Positions 1 through 22,080 are shown, counted from the stretch's first letter. The stretch: DNA of 64,000 bases from Fistularia commersonii (GCA_037954325.1 JBBMNZ010000015.1:17773501-17837500); one strand, 5' to 3'. Numbers and translations: made by a program. The notes: generated by a model from the letters alone, not told the origin.

Positions 1-1290
1 CATACATACACGTCAAAACCAACATACTGTACCTACAACATACACATCCACACAATATCTATACAGCATCCAACCAACATCCACTACCATGACTGGACCA
101 TCCGTACACATCCAGTGTACAACATTCATCCAACATCCATAAAACATCTAGACAACATGAATCCACGCAACATCCACGGACGCACAACTTCAATATGTCC
201 TCCGTTCACATCCACTCAACATGAAACATCCATCCAACATTCAGTCAAATAAATACAACCAACCGACATTTACAGCCATACAGGGAGCATCCAAGCACAT
301 ACAACACACACCCACACAAGATCCAACCATCGTACACACAACATCAACGTAACATCCATATAACAAATGGACGACATACAGAAAACATCCACAACTGTAC
401 AACCAACATCGAACCAACAGACATACACATCAATACAACATACATACACATCCAATCGACACACTGTACATACAACATACACGGACCACAAACACACATA
501 GACATACCAGCAACACACATCCATACAGCATCTATACATCTATACACATCCAACCAACATCCATACACATTTATACAACATCCATACACATCCAACCAAC
601 ATCTATACAACATCTATACACATCCATGCAACATCCGTACAAGGTCTATACACATCCAACCAACATCTATACACATCTATACAACATCTATACACATCCA
701 TTACACATCCATTCTATTGTAAGTCGCTTTGGATAAAAGCGTCTGCCAAATGTAATGTAATGTAATAAAATGTAATCCAACCAACATTTATACACATCCA
801 ACCACCATCCTTACAACATCCATACAACATCTATACACATCTATACAACATCTATACTCATCCAACCAACATCCATACAACATCTATACAACATCTATAC
901 ACATCCAACCAACATCTACACACACCCAACCCACATCTATACACATCCAAACAACATCTATACACATCCTTACAACATTTATATAACATCTAACCAACAT
1001 CTGTACACATCCATACATCATCTACACTCCATCTATACAGCATCTATAGACCTCCACTACCATACATAGAACATTCATACAGATACAACCAACATCCATA
1101 AAACATCCATACGAGCGCCAACCAACATCCATACACAGCGACGCAACACACATTATCCACTACCATTAATAGAACAGCTGCACACATCAATACAACATCT
1201 ATCCATACACACACATACATTCAACATGCATGCACATAAATTCACTGTACACACCCATACAGCATCTATACACATATCCCTGATTTCAAT
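1..1290. repeat. ATCC/CA-rich degenerate tandem repeat
   Basis: Short imperfect units such as CATCCATACA and CATCCAACCAACAT repeat for about 1.3 kb with no fixed period. Open frames here give only Cys/Tyr/Val-rich low-complexity peptides, so no gene is called. Confidence 0.85.
712..770 (+). repeat. Fragment of a dispersed fish repeat ending in (TAATG)n
   Basis: The string GTAAGTCGCTTTGGATAAAA followed by GCGTCTGCCAAATG and a TAATG tail resembles a short interspersed sequence I remember as widespread in teleosts. It interrupts the ATCC-rich array. The family cannot be named from this piece. Confidence 0.5.
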
Positions 1291-1898
1291 TGCCAGGTTG
1301 GCTTCATGGTCTGGCGTTGAAGCGACGGCTGATAACCGCACATTGTTTAAATGTCACGCGGCGCAGATAAACCAGGAGGCCTGCACAAACCTTATATTTA
1401 TCTTATTCCCGACTCCCAGTACGGTAAATCATTTATAGAACAAACATTTGTGGCCGAAAACGGATGTAAAAAATTCATACGTCGCAGGCGGCTGTGTGCG
1501 CGCTGCACGCACGACTCAGGCCGCGGTGGTGACGGCACCTCAGCCTCTCAAATTAACTTTTACCCTTTTCCTTTGTGCAGGAGTGGGGAAAATATAATCA
1601 TGGCGAGGGGGGCGGCTATACAGATTAAAATTAATAAATACATAAAAACACAACTAAGGCGCTGTTCTTGTTTCCTGGGTGCAGAAGTGGAAACCCTGCA
1701 TGTGAGTGTGTGTGTGTGTGTGTGTGTAACGAAATGTCCAAAATGACTTCCAAACAAAAGCTCCGCAGCCACCGTGCGTGTTTCCACTAGAGTTTGGGGA
1801 GCGTGCACGCATGCACACACACGCACGTATGCACATATGCATGCATGCACACGCACGCACACGCTCGGGGGTTGCACAAGAGCAAACGGAGATCACGA

Positions 1899-1937
<39 letters not shown>

Positions 1938-2089
1938 CTGACGCCATTTTCCCCAGCTTTAATACAAAAGGCTAGGGCCGGAGGGGGGTGGGGGGGAGAG
2001 AGGGTAAAACGGGAGGGGGGGCACATGCATACACGCATAATTCACGCAAAAGTGCAGCCGTTTCGCGAAAAGGGGATAAGTAATTGCGA
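1291..2089. other. Intergenic DNA upstream of hmgn with microsatellites
   Basis: Contains (TG)n near 1705-1727, CA/GCAC-rich DNA at 1800-1870 and (CA)n at 1900-1934. No coding exon is supported. Confidence 0.6.
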
Positions 2090-2584
2090 ATAATGTGCGG
2101 GATTTTTTGTCCTTCCGGAGGAGCGGCGGCGGCCGGCGGAGCCTCCAGACGGAGCGGACCTAGTTATAGCAGATGGCCGCGGAGGAAGACAAATAGCTCG
2201 CGGTCGACGCTGAGTGACGTGCGGCGCGGCCACTCATGAGCGAGCTACGATTTGAAATGGTGTCGACGGCCCGGCGGCTCAACCAATGAGAGTGGAGCGG
2301 AGGCGGGGCCTGCCGCCGTCACTCAGGCAGGAACTATAACGGTTTGAATAGGGAGGGAGGGGGAGAATCCAATCCGGTTTGAGCTAGTTTTCCTCCCAAT
2401 GGAACATTAACGTCTCGCTTGGCTGTATTAGACTGTACTGGTACAGCTTTATCCTCCATATACCACTGTATTTCCTCCTGTATTGAGTGAACACCAGGCA
2501 TTTAATTTTGTTTTTTTTTTAAAAAACGTTTTTTTTTTGGGTTTTTTTCATCCCCGGAAAAACACACCGCCACACAAACCGATC
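2090..2584 (+). promoter_or_regulatory. CpG-rich promoter and 5'UTR of hmgn
   Basis: CpG density rises sharply just before the hmgn start. Visible elements are a CRE-like TGACGT at 2215-2220, a CCAAT box at 2283-2287, and further CCAAT strings near 2370 and 2395. No clear TATA box is seen, which fits a housekeeping CpG-island promoter. CpG richness continues through intron 1 to about 3.7 kb. The transcription start was not determined. Confidence 0.6.
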
Positions 2585-4323
2585 ATGCCTAAGAGGAGCA
2601 AAGTGAGTAGACGGCGGTATTTTTCATGCATTCGAGCGACGCGGCGCTACTTCAAAAAAAAAAAAAAAACAACAAAAAAAAACCCGCAGCATGTAGTCCG
2701 AGGAAATAGGGCTGTTTTAAATATAATATATAAGCAAAAAACAACGAAATGTGGCTTCGGGTAGCCGCTGCAGCCCCCCGGGGGGGAGGAGGACGGCGGC
2801 GGGGTGCTAGCGCGTCCTCCGGCCGGGAGTTCGCTCTGCTTTTTCGGATGCATTTGTGGGATTCCGGCTAAGCGGCTGGTTGTCGCTCCGACCCGCCGCG
2901 CTGTGATTATCTTTGTGCCCCGGCGGTCTGTTTCCCGCGACCCCGCCGCTTTCCCCGCTCTATTTATCTGTATATCCACGTTTTTTTTTAAAGGAATCGC
3001 CATTTCTCCGTCGAGTTTGCAGAGAAAGTTAGCGGCGTTATCGATTGTCGCCGCGCTGTTTACCAAAGTTTCTAGCGGACGGGGAGAAGGGGGTTAAAAA
3101 CCGAGCCGAAGGATTGGAAAAGCGAGAATTTCGGCGTTATCCGCATTTGCCAAACACAACCACTATTTTTTTTTATATTTTTTTTTTAAATAAAAAAAAA
3201 AATCAAGATTTTTTTTCCTTCTGCCTAGCAGCTATAGCGGTGCTATGCTAAGCTAACATGCGTCTGTTTTGTTTTGCTCTTGGAGGAGGGCTCGCGCGCG
3301 GCCGCCATTATTAGCAGCCGTGAGAACGCGTTTCTTGGAAGGCGCACGTCGTGTGTGTGTGTGAGTGAGTGTCTGTGTGTGTGTGTGTGTGTGTTGGCGG
3401 CCGCGGCCAGTTGTAGGGGTTATGTAATGGCGAGCCTCCGTCAGCACGGCGCTGCTCCTGTTGCTGGGGATTCTGCTCCGCTCCCGTTTTTCCCTTGTTT
3501 TTTTTTTCAAACGCGTGGCGGGAACCGTCTGCGCGGCGCTCGGTTTGTCCCCCCGCACATCCCGGCGGCCCCGCTCATTACCGATGAATGGCCGTGCGGG
3601 CTCCGCCCACCTCCCCGCACCGCCTCCCGCCGCTGCACCGGAGGCCGCGGTTGTGTCCGTGAACGCCTCATAACTTGTGTTTTGTGTTTCCTCCCCTGCA
3701 GGCGACCGCGGGAGGCGAGTCAGCGGTAAGGACCCTCTGCAAGACCGGTCACCTTTAGCGGTGAAAGTTAGTCCGCCCGTCGGCTAGGGGGCGACAGCGT
3801 CCCCCTGCCGCTTGTGTAAACTAATCTGTCTTCTTTGTCGCCCCACAGCCCAAGAGGAGATCTCTCAGGTTGAAAGATGTGAGTTGAGCCGCCCCGGCGC
3901 TATGATTCTAGCCGTCGACGGCTGTCTTATCATGTGTTTCCATCCCTTTTCAGCAGAGACCCGTGCCTGCAAAGGCAGAACCCAAACCCAAGCCAAAGGT
4001 GAGGCTTGTTTTTTTTTTTTTTTTTTTTACATTTCCACAAGCGGCGCCATTCGTTCGTTGGTGTTCTAACGCCGCGTCTGCACGTCCTTCTGCAGAAGGC
4101 GCCCGCTAAGCCCAAGAAAGCCAAGGAGGTGGAGAAGGCCAAGCCCGAGGAGAAAGCGCCGGAGGCCCCCGCTGAGAACGGAGAAGCCAAAGCCGAAGAA
4201 GAGGTAACGTGCGCGATGACGCCGGCGCCCGCGACGACGCATCTTTTTCGACATTGACGCATCCGTGTCTTGCAGGCACCAGCTACAGACGCAGCTGAGG
4301 AAAAAGATGAGGCGGCGGAATAA
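2585..4323 (+). CDS. hmgn: HMGN-family nucleosome-binding protein, complete six-exon gene
   Basis: Coding exons are 2585-2602, 3702-3725, 3849-3878, 3957-3998, 4096-4203 and 4276-4323, giving 89 codons plus TAA, all with GT-AG introns in phase. The product starts MPKRSK, carries a nucleosome-binding segment with core PKRRSLRLKD followed by a PAKAEPKPKPKK basic stretch, then a Lys/Ala/Glu-rich region and an acidic tail (PAENGEAKAEEE, then EEKDEAAE). HMGN proteins bind nucleosome cores in the nucleus and counteract linker histone H1. Very small 5' exons are usual for the family. The acidic tail resembles HMGN1, as does the position near pcp4 and dscam. The core differs from the usual RRSARLSA (RRSLRLKD). 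Exon 4 has a CAGCAG double acceptor, so one Gln may be optional. HMGN membership is secure; the exact paralogue is not. Confidence 0.92.
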
Positions 4324-5310
4324 CGTCTCTCCAACCACATCTTTTACCAGTGCTCCCTGTACCTCTTTTCTTGTACAATTCAGGGGAATATTTTTATCAA
4401 CTATTTTCTAAATACAGGTTTTTTAGTAGTTTGATTGTAGAGAACACCTTTTTTTTAATGAAAAAAAAAAAAAAGTCAATTCGGAGACGGGGGAATTTCA
4501 CCACATCCCAGAACTTTGCATTGCCATCGAAGTCGGTCATTGTTGTTACTGTCAGTGGATTTTCATTTCAGTTTAAAATGTGAAGGAGGGGGAGGGGGTG
4601 TGTTTTTTGGGGGGGGAGGGGGGGAGGTAACATGCAAGCGCAAAGGTCACAGGAGCGAGGGGGGGGGTCAACAACGGAGAGAGCTTGCCTGCCTGGATTA
4701 CATTCCATATGCTTTATAAGGGACAGTGTATGTAATCTGTGCTGGGGTGGAGACGGACAGTCGCAGGGCAACTCATCGAATTATTGTTGATATAATGAAG
4801 AACAGTGTTTTAGAATATTTGTAAGCTTCGTTCTTATATGTTAACTCTTGTACTCATGCAGTTTTCTTACGGAATCTGATCAATAAAGCTAAAATCCCTA
4901 GTACTGGAGCTCTCCCTATCCGAAACTGTGCATCTCGTGTGTTGGTTGTGTCCCTGTTCTGTGATAGCATTGCAATAAATTTGTATAGCTGCTGTGAAAA
5001 GGGTTTTCAATCTTTCTGTATGCAGTGTGTAATGGTACATTGTAAGGATGGTAAAAATGGAAATTTGTTTTGTTAGCCAAGCTAATGAGGTGTGTACCCA
5101 TGAAAAACAAGCGGCGACCGGCCTCCTCAGCGCCGGCAGACAGACTGTACATTTTATTTGAGATGTCAAAAATGCATACCAGCAGTAGCAATATCCAAGT
5201 GAGGTTTAGGTTTCTGTATCTGAGTGTGCAGTTTCTTTTTTTTTTTTTGTTTATAGATGTACCTGTGTAATGATTGTTATCAACAAACCAATAAAGTTCA
5301 GTTGGTAGTT
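4324..5310 (+). other. hmgn: hmgn 3'UTR with three poly(A) signals
   Basis: AATAAA occurs at 4882-4887, 4974-4979 and 5290-5295, so transcripts with 3'UTRs of roughly 0.6 to 1 kb are expected by alternative polyadenylation. The region also has a poly(A) run near 4460 and G-rich runs at 4585-4670. Confidence 0.75.
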
Positions 5311-5493
5311 GTTACGCTGTTTCATTTTGGAAACGTCAGTTAACTAGAGCTGTAGAAGGAGGCGCTGAGCCGGATTTCAAACAAGTTGCGCGACGAGAAA
5401 AATCTGCTAGGAGATTCTCAAATAGAGCAGCAGTCTAGGCTTGGCTGAATGTGTGTGAGTGTGTGTATGTGTGTGTGTGGGGAGGGGGGGCAC

Positions 5494-6162
5494 CTCGGCA
5501 GCACACCAGACGGTGGCGGAGGACGTGAGGGTGGCCTCCACCACGGCGGAGAAGCTGAGGTGTGGAAGAACACCCTCCGCCTCCAGGTCCACGGGGAAGA
5601 CCTCACAGGTCACAGGCGGCGCTCGCTTCTTCCACAGGAAGCCGGCGTCCATGTGCAGCAGCAGCTGCTGGGTCACAGGCGAGTTGTTGTGTCTAAATCA
5701 AAACGTGACAACTGCAAACACACATCTGTCAGCTTGTTCCGGACCTTCTGGCTCCAGCCGACCCTCTGGAAGGAGGAGACGGGGTTGCGAGAAGACATAC
5801 GAACCCAAACGGCGAAGCCGCGGCGACGGTGGAGGCGTCGGTCCAATGGCATGGTGGGGAACGGTTTAGATGGTTTTGGCTTTCCTTCACGTGCGTCTGC
5901 AGCTGAATCTGCACGGAGTTCAGCACCATGGACAGCTGCAGGCTGCAGGTCCACCGGCCGCTCTGCTCCACAGCGATCTGCTTCGCACACGACTACAATA
6001 CCACCGCCAGAACGCTGGCGAGGAACCCGCCAAGGTCAGGCGACCTCCGATGGACCTGGAGAAGGGTTCCTCCAGCCGGACGCGCTTCGCAAATCTTTCC
6101 TTCCTGCCCTCACGGAAGAGGAAAACATCTCCAGCTAACTGCTCCTCCTCAGACGTTGCATC
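5494..6162 (-). CDS. Candidate exons of an unidentified, possibly Ig-like, gene or remnant
   Basis: Three stretches look coding on the minus strand. 6056-6162 follows TTTTAG and reads DATSEEEQLAGDVFLFREGR and onward. 5891-5977 is 29 codons between an AG and a GT and contains EQSGRWTCSLQLSM. 5494-5692 contains LLLHMDAGFLWKKRAPP and VTCEVFPVDLEAEG. The [DE]xSGxWTC pattern is typical of the second cysteine of an Ig fold, as in CD4-like or other Ig receptors. I do not recognise the protein. Further weak candidates lie at about 6700-6830, 7000-7060 and 7160-7215. No start codon, stop codon or full set of compatible phases was established. It may be a pseudogene or a fast-evolving immune-type gene. 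Confidence 0.25.
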
Positions 6163-7394
6163 CTAAAATATAGATCATCTTCTCCCACTTGCAGACACGG
6201 GATCTATTAATACGCAATATATATTTATTAAAGAGAAGTTTCTGGAATGTTACCCCTCAATTATTTACTGGCGCTCTATTTACCGGCTATATTTTTATTA
6301 ATTTTTCATTTGTTTCAGCTTTGGAAAATCCTCCAAACTTGCCTTCTTCAGACGGTTTGACCCCCGAGGACGACCGAGAAGATGGATCGCACACACACAC
6401 ACAACGGCCGCGACAACGCTCTGCTGTTACCATGACGCCCCACCCATAAATGTATAAATAGTTATATTTATAACCGCCGCTGCAGGCTAATGTCGCAGAC
6501 TTCCATTACCGTGAAGTCGGACCTTCACAGGTCCCCTGGCGGAGCTTTGGGGATCCTCTACCTGCAGCTCATCATCTCCAGGTCAGAGGTGAAAAATCCA
6601 CCGGACGTGAGTGCTGGAGGTGGAATTTCAACCATATTTTTCCTGACGTTTTCACCGTTCGACTACTTACATTCATAAAGCCCCGAAGGCTAAAACCGAG
6701 CCGCAGGTAAGCTGCTCCATCTCCTCCATCCTATCTGTCCGGCTCCGAGCCCCGAGGTGTTCCCAGCCCAGAGACGGAGACACGTCCCTCCAGCTTGTCC
6801 CGGATCTTCTCCGGAGCCCTGAAACCCCTCCATGGGGGGGCCTTCAGGAGGCACCCGGACCAGAAGGAGCCTCCACGATTATAACGATTTCCACCCCAAA
6901 CACCTCACACCCTGGGGATCATCTTCAATGCCAGTGAAGGAGGACCATCACCAAGGGAAGATCTTTACAAGATGAGGATTCCGGAGGTCTCACCTGCGCG
7001 CCGCGGTGGAGATCCGGATGTTCTTGGTTCTCCAAGGAGACGCCGAGTGGGAGGAGGAGGCTCAGATTAGCTGCTTACGGGAAACACTCTGCGAAAATTA
7101 ACCAGACGAACTGAACTTCACATTTATTGGATCTCCAGTTGACAGTTTCCGGCAGGACGGGGACCTGGACGAGGCCGAGGACGTCCGAGCTGACGGACGG
7201 TGGCGGTGGAGGTCCGGAGAGGAGATGGAGGTCTGCGTCCTGCTAGAACTACATATAAAAATACTATTGCGTGCGGCCGGGTCAGTATTTCTCTATAAAT
7301 GATACGGCGAACACAGAACCAGACCTGGAACGCAGAGTCTAGATGTTTCTGTGAAGACCACCGTCTTCCAACCCTCTCTACCGGTGATTTATGC

Positions 7395-7400
7395 TTTATT
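7395..7400 (-). terminator. slc37a4: slc37a4 poly(A) signal
   Basis: TTTATT on the plus strand (AATAAA on the gene strand) lies about 140 bases past the stop codon. It is the first signal met and implies a short 3'UTR at roughly 7375-7534. Confidence 0.6.
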
Positions 7401-7534
7401 TACCTAGTAAAGACCTGACCTGATGACCTACAGCCACAGTTTTTAAGTGTGCGTCTGGACCTTTCGCTCGCCGGAAAAGGCGGCGAGGACACTTTTGCGC
7501 GGCGGTCGTCGCGCGTTCTCGCTCGGCGTCCACG

Positions 7535-17573
<10,039 letters not shown>

Positions 17574-17830
17574 GATTCCCCTCGCTTGAAAACACCGGAG
17601 GCTATTTTCAAACGCCCCCGACGGGTCCTGCCGGTGGCTCCCGCTGCGACGGCGAAGCGTGGGCCGGCGAATCGGAGCGCTGAGCCGGCGGAGACGCCGT
17701 CGGCTGGTCGTTTGCGGCGGAGCTGGGAAACCGCTGTTCAGCGCCGGCCATTCAAATTATCTTCCACGTCTGGAGCGGCTTATCAGCGGCGGCCTTGTTG
17801 CAGGACCAGACCCCCGGGGTAAGTGTTGCT
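17574..17830 (-). promoter_or_regulatory. slc37a4: CpG-rich slc37a4 promoter and 5'UTR
   Basis: GC- and CpG-rich DNA directly upstream of the slc37a4 ATG. No TATA box is evident. On the opposite strand the same segment ends in a strong donor (GGGGTAAGTG near 17818), so a divergent transcript is conceivable but unproven. Confidence 0.5.
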
Positions 17831-18134
17831 GCGGCGGCGGCGTGGCGTCTCTGCTGCCGCGAGGCGTGAGGACGGCGAGGGAGGGAGAGAGGGGGAACCT
17901 GACACCAGCCTGGAAGGGAAACAGGCAGAAGATTGAAAACTCCACACACTCGCAAGGAAACACCACATTTGTGCAGTTTGCATCCTTTTGCCACGGTTTT
18001 AAATCACGCAAATACAAACATGCGCTTGCCGCCGTGCAAATCACATCCTTTGGCAGAACGAGCCCATAAATAGTGCAGCAACACGTCTGTGGAGGTTCTC
18101 AGTCCTCCAGGTCACGAGGAATTCTTGTCCAAAT

Positions 18135-18565
18135 CTTCTTGTCGCGCCAAACGGGCTTGAGTTTCTTCATTTGAAGACGTTTCAGCCCTCATTCCAGAGG
18201 ATTCTTCACTTCGGATGACCTGTGGGGAGTTTCTGCCAGTTATATCAGGTCATTAGAACCCAAGACTCTCAAACAGCCCAACCTCATTCTTCTTTTCTGC
18301 ACTTTGGATGCAGCGCTGCTCGTGGAGCTACGGCCATTTCAACCCACCGATACACCTGCACGGCCAACACCGTTCGTTTTTTGGATAATGTTTGTCAATG
18401 CAGATCCAAATGCACTGCGGACGGCAAAGTAAGACTTTCACTGTGCAGGGAAACACATTTCCACACTGCACACATGACAAGAAACACTTTGTATCTTGAA
18501 CTGAAGAAGCCTCTCAGATGACGGCAGAAACGTCATGGAGTGAAGAAACTCGAGTCCACTTGCCA
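18135..18565. mobile_element. Foldback / terminal-inverted-repeat element
   Basis: Segments at about 18150-18215 and 18500-18560 are imperfect inverted repeats of about 55 bp sharing GAGTTTCTTCA and GACGTTTC. They flank about 290 bp without coding capacity, which fits a non-autonomous element. Confidence 0.6.
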
Positions 18566-18879
18566 GATTTTGACAAGAATCCAATGAATATTTAACGCTC
18601 TCTCTCTCTCTCTCTATCAAACACACACACACACACTGACCAAAGAATTCTGCAATTAAGATTATAACCCCTCTTAACCCCAACTCTTCACCGGGAGCTG
18701 TTTTGTAGCCGCCATCCTTTCCAAGAAATGAATTTTGATGAAGAAAAACAAGCTAAAAAAGCTCCATGTTGTGTGTTTCTTTAAGGTTGGAGCTCAGGGG
18801 TCACCCCGCTGTGACCCCCCGGGTGAACACACCGGCGCCCCCCGGGTGTATCGGGTGTCGCGGAGACACGTCTTAAAAT

Positions 18880-19290
18880 AAGGCGTCCACGCCGCCGGTG
18901 TCCATATTTAAAGGCCCACGCCTGACCTCCGCGTCACGGGCCGCGCCGTCCGCCACGCTGTCCCGGCGTCGCCCCCCGCGGCTGCCGCCCCCCGGCCGCT
19001 GCCCCCGCCCCCCCGGACGGACCGCTTGAGCAAAACAAACAAACAAACAAAACCAACCATAAAAAAAAAAGACAACTCAAATCTCGCGAATTGCGGCCCA
19101 CTCGCGAGACGCTCGCGCCTCCACGGCTCGCCGTTGATTTGAGTGGAAGGCGGCCGACATGCCCGCGTGAGACCCGGAAGTCGCCTACCTTTCGCCCGCG
19201 TCCCTCGCGCCGCTCGCATCCGTGGAACGCGGCGAGGCGCGTTCACGTGCTGATCCGCGTTAGCCGAAGCGCGCAGCCGCGATAAAGCAA
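18880..19290. promoter_or_regulatory. Orphan CpG island with CGCG elements
   Basis: Dense CpG DNA about 1.3 kb upstream of the slc37a4 start. It contains ATCTCGCGAA at 19080-19090 and CTCGCGAGAC at 19100-19111, both close to TCTCGCGAGA, and an ETS-like CCGGAAGT near 19173. Such motifs mark vertebrate CpG-island promoters. No coding exon is attached to it here, so it could start a noncoding RNA or an upstream slc37a4 5'UTR exon. Confidence 0.5.
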
Positions 19291-19295
19291 CAGCC

Positions 19296-19326
<31 letters not shown>

Positions 19327-19699
19327 CGGGGAAATAAGCCCGTGCCCGCGTAGCGTCAAGTCACGTCACGTCACGTCATACTGTAGTTCTGTAGATAGAT
19401 TGTCGTTCAAAGCGTTTGATTGAAAGGACTACAAACATGTCCCCCCTCTTTGTGTTTGGGGGCCGCAGCTCAGGCGCTCCTGCAGCGACACCTGGTGGCC
19501 GCACAGCAGACTGCAGCCTTGGCTTCAAAATGAACACTTAAGTAATATTTATAGAGTATTGGTGATTATAATAATAATGAAAAATAAGTAACACCCATTA
19601 GGGTGGGAACAGTTCAATATTTAACTTTTTTTCCCCTGTAAATTTCCTTTTTTTTGTCTTTTTTATGTTGAAAGGTGAATGCCGGCACTCACCTAAAAC

Positions 19700-20045
19700 C
19701 GCTGAAAATTTCATTTGGTTTGTCTGTGGGAGGATTCTGGAAAAACTGAAGAAAGAAAAATGATGCAAGAAGATGCCAAATAAAAAGGTTTTCTACTGGT
19801 CATGACTTCTTGAAAACAATTTTTCCCACAATGAAATTTTGTCTTAGACACAGTCTTGTTACATTTACGTCTTAAAGCTAATGCCATTTTAGATCCTATG
19901 ATCTCATTTGATTTGTTTGTGGAACATCCTGGAATGATTCTGGAAAAATTGAAAGAAAGAAAAATGATTGCGATTGAGTGGCCAAAAATACAAAATGAAA
20001 AGCTTTTCTACCGGTCACGACTCCTTGAAAAGAATGATCTTTCTT
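19700..20045 (+). repeat. Diverged tandem duplication with a 203-bp offset
   Basis: A block of about 110 bp beginning TCATTTGGTTTGTCTGTGG at 19711 recurs in diverged form from 19914, keeping the order GATTCTGGAAAAA, GAAAGAAAAATGAT and TTTTCTACCGGTCA. A 120-codon open frame at 19856-20218 overlaps the second copy but resembles nothing I know. Confidence 0.6.
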
Positions 20046-20219
20046 CCTATGATACACTAATTGTAATATTGTTTATCATATTGAGGCCCTCTTGGTTTCT
20101 TGGCTCAGACTTTCATGAACTGACTGTGTCTCTAAGGGTGTTGCATGAATGCATGATGGTAACGTCGCTGCAAGATGTACTGAAGCGTCCACATGAATGT
20201 TGGGCTAGGTTGTGCTAAC

Positions 20220-21960
20220 CGCTAGGACAGTGTTGCTAGGCAGCGTTGGCTGGTACAAGATGTCACATGTCAGGATGAAGTTGTTGGAGCTCCAGCTCTG
20301 CAGATCTTGTTTCCCGTCCAGTCCTTTCCTGCCGCTCATTCTGGCTCTTTTTTTGTCTCCATAACATATATTTTCCCGTTCCTTCTCCTCCCCGCTGCAG
20401 CCGGCTCCAAACGCCTCCCACGTTTCCACCCGTCCTTCTCCTGAAGGACTGCGGTGTGACCGGTGGAGCTTTATGGTAATGAGCCCGACCTCCGGGACCC
20501 CCTCGAACCCGGTTTCTGGAGGCGGTTTCAAGACGGACAAAACGAGCAAAGAGGCTGTCGGACTCCATCTCCTCCGGCCAGCCTTCTTGGAGGACCAGAT
20601 CCGTCCAGCTTTGCTGACGGGCCTTAGATAGATGGAAGCTAAGCTCGATGCTAACATCAGGCTAGCCGCCTCCCGGCTCACTTCTGACCTCCTCCTGGTT
20701 CCCCTCCTGACCCCGAGGTCACATCTTCTGATGTTCCTCACCGTGGACGACGAGTCATCATAGACGAGACTGTGGCCACGTCTAAAAGCTACCGATGCCA
20801 CCAAACTGACCAACTGGATGCTTCGTCTCTCTTCTTCAACCAATCAAATCTCCACGGTAAGGAGGTCCTCCTCCATCTCCATCTACAGGTCGGCAACCTG
20901 GAACACCCAAGGAGCCATTTAGACCCGGTTTCCTCGGAAAAGAAAACTCTGGGAGCCGCAATTGCTTTTTGACGTCTAAAAGTACCACTGCATATATGGC
21001 TTTTTATTACCTTTAAACTTTGTATAAACAAGTGTGTAGTGTGTTGCTTCTGAAATTCACAAAGTATTACGGAGAAAATTAAATTTTATTTATGCAATGA
21101 AGTCATTTTGAGCTTTGGGCTTTCAGAGCGTTTAGCGGAGCCTCGACCTGAATTTTAAAAATAAATCGGAAAAAAAATCACTGTGTCAGTAAACAATAAA
21201 AAATAAATATTTGTAAAATATCTTCATACATATTTATTTTACCTGGTTTATGGGACTTCTGCTCCTGAACTTCTGCGCACAGCATCTGCAAATCGGGACT
21301 TTACCGGCTTCCGCCAGTGTGACGTTATTTTGAGCGGCGAAAAATAATAAATATAATTTTCTTTAATATTTCAAGATCACAATAATCTTCCAACTTAGAA
21401 CTAAAAGTCAAAAAAAGGAATTAACACAAATGAAATACACTTCAATTAAATATTTATCATTTATTTTTCCAAGCCACTGGGAGCCGCAGTGTAAAGATGT
21501 TAGAGCCGCGGGTTGCCGACCCCTGGACTAGTCGCTGAGACGGACTCACTTGTTCACATTTTCTGCAGCCGGTTGTTCCCACAGGGTTCGCCTGCGCCGT
21601 CGACGTCGTACCCGAAGCGGGAAATGCTTCGGCAAAAGGAGGCCGACCTCCTGCAGAGTCTCGGGTTCATCCGGACCCGAGCTTCTCCTCCAGAGGCTCG
21701 GGCGGCGTTTACGGTCGGCCATCTTGGTGTCGCCGGAGCCGCGACCTGCTGAGGGGTTTGGAGTCGTCGTGCACGCTTTAAAGATGGTAATCAAATCAAT
21801 CGTGCAAATGAATGAATTTGGATTAACGTGTTAATTCCACGGCTCGGGACGGCTCGCTGATTCCCGGGACCTCCGCCGTCGGCGCCACCGTTTGGTTCGG
21901 CAGAAATACGACTCCACATTTCAGAGGGAAACGGAAAACCATGACGTGAAACTTTCCTTG
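20220..21960. other. Intergenic DNA, no gene supported
   Basis: Long open frames occur (for example minus 20205-20843) but show neither recognisable domains nor splice-linked continuation. A CpG-moderate patch lies at 21560-21760. Confidence 0.5.
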
Positions 21961-21967
21961 AAGCCTC

Positions 21968-22080
21968 CTCATAAGATAAGATAAGATAAGATAAGATAAG
22001 ATAAGATAAGATAAGATGAGATTACGCCTTATTGATCCCCACTGGGAAAATTGGTTTGTCACGGCAGCGCAACAATAACA
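21968..22080 (-). mobile_element. (TAAGA)n tract with antisense non-LTR tail
   Basis: About nine ATAAG units precede CGCCTTATTGATCCCC and TTGGTTTGTCACGGC, the reverse complement of the 3' ends at 9.6 and 16.6 kb. The pentanucleotide is probably the element's own tail repeat (TCTTA) after expansion. Confidence 0.55.

Noticed and set aside
17586..17822. Divergent plus-strand coding gene at the slc37a4 promoter
   Set aside because: The frame lacks an ATG start and consists of CpG-island composition; only the GTAAGT donor is suggestive, which is noted under the promoter.
20205..20843. 212-codon minus-strand frame in intergenic DNA
   Set aside because: No recognisable domain, biased composition and no linked exons; kept only as unassigned DNA.
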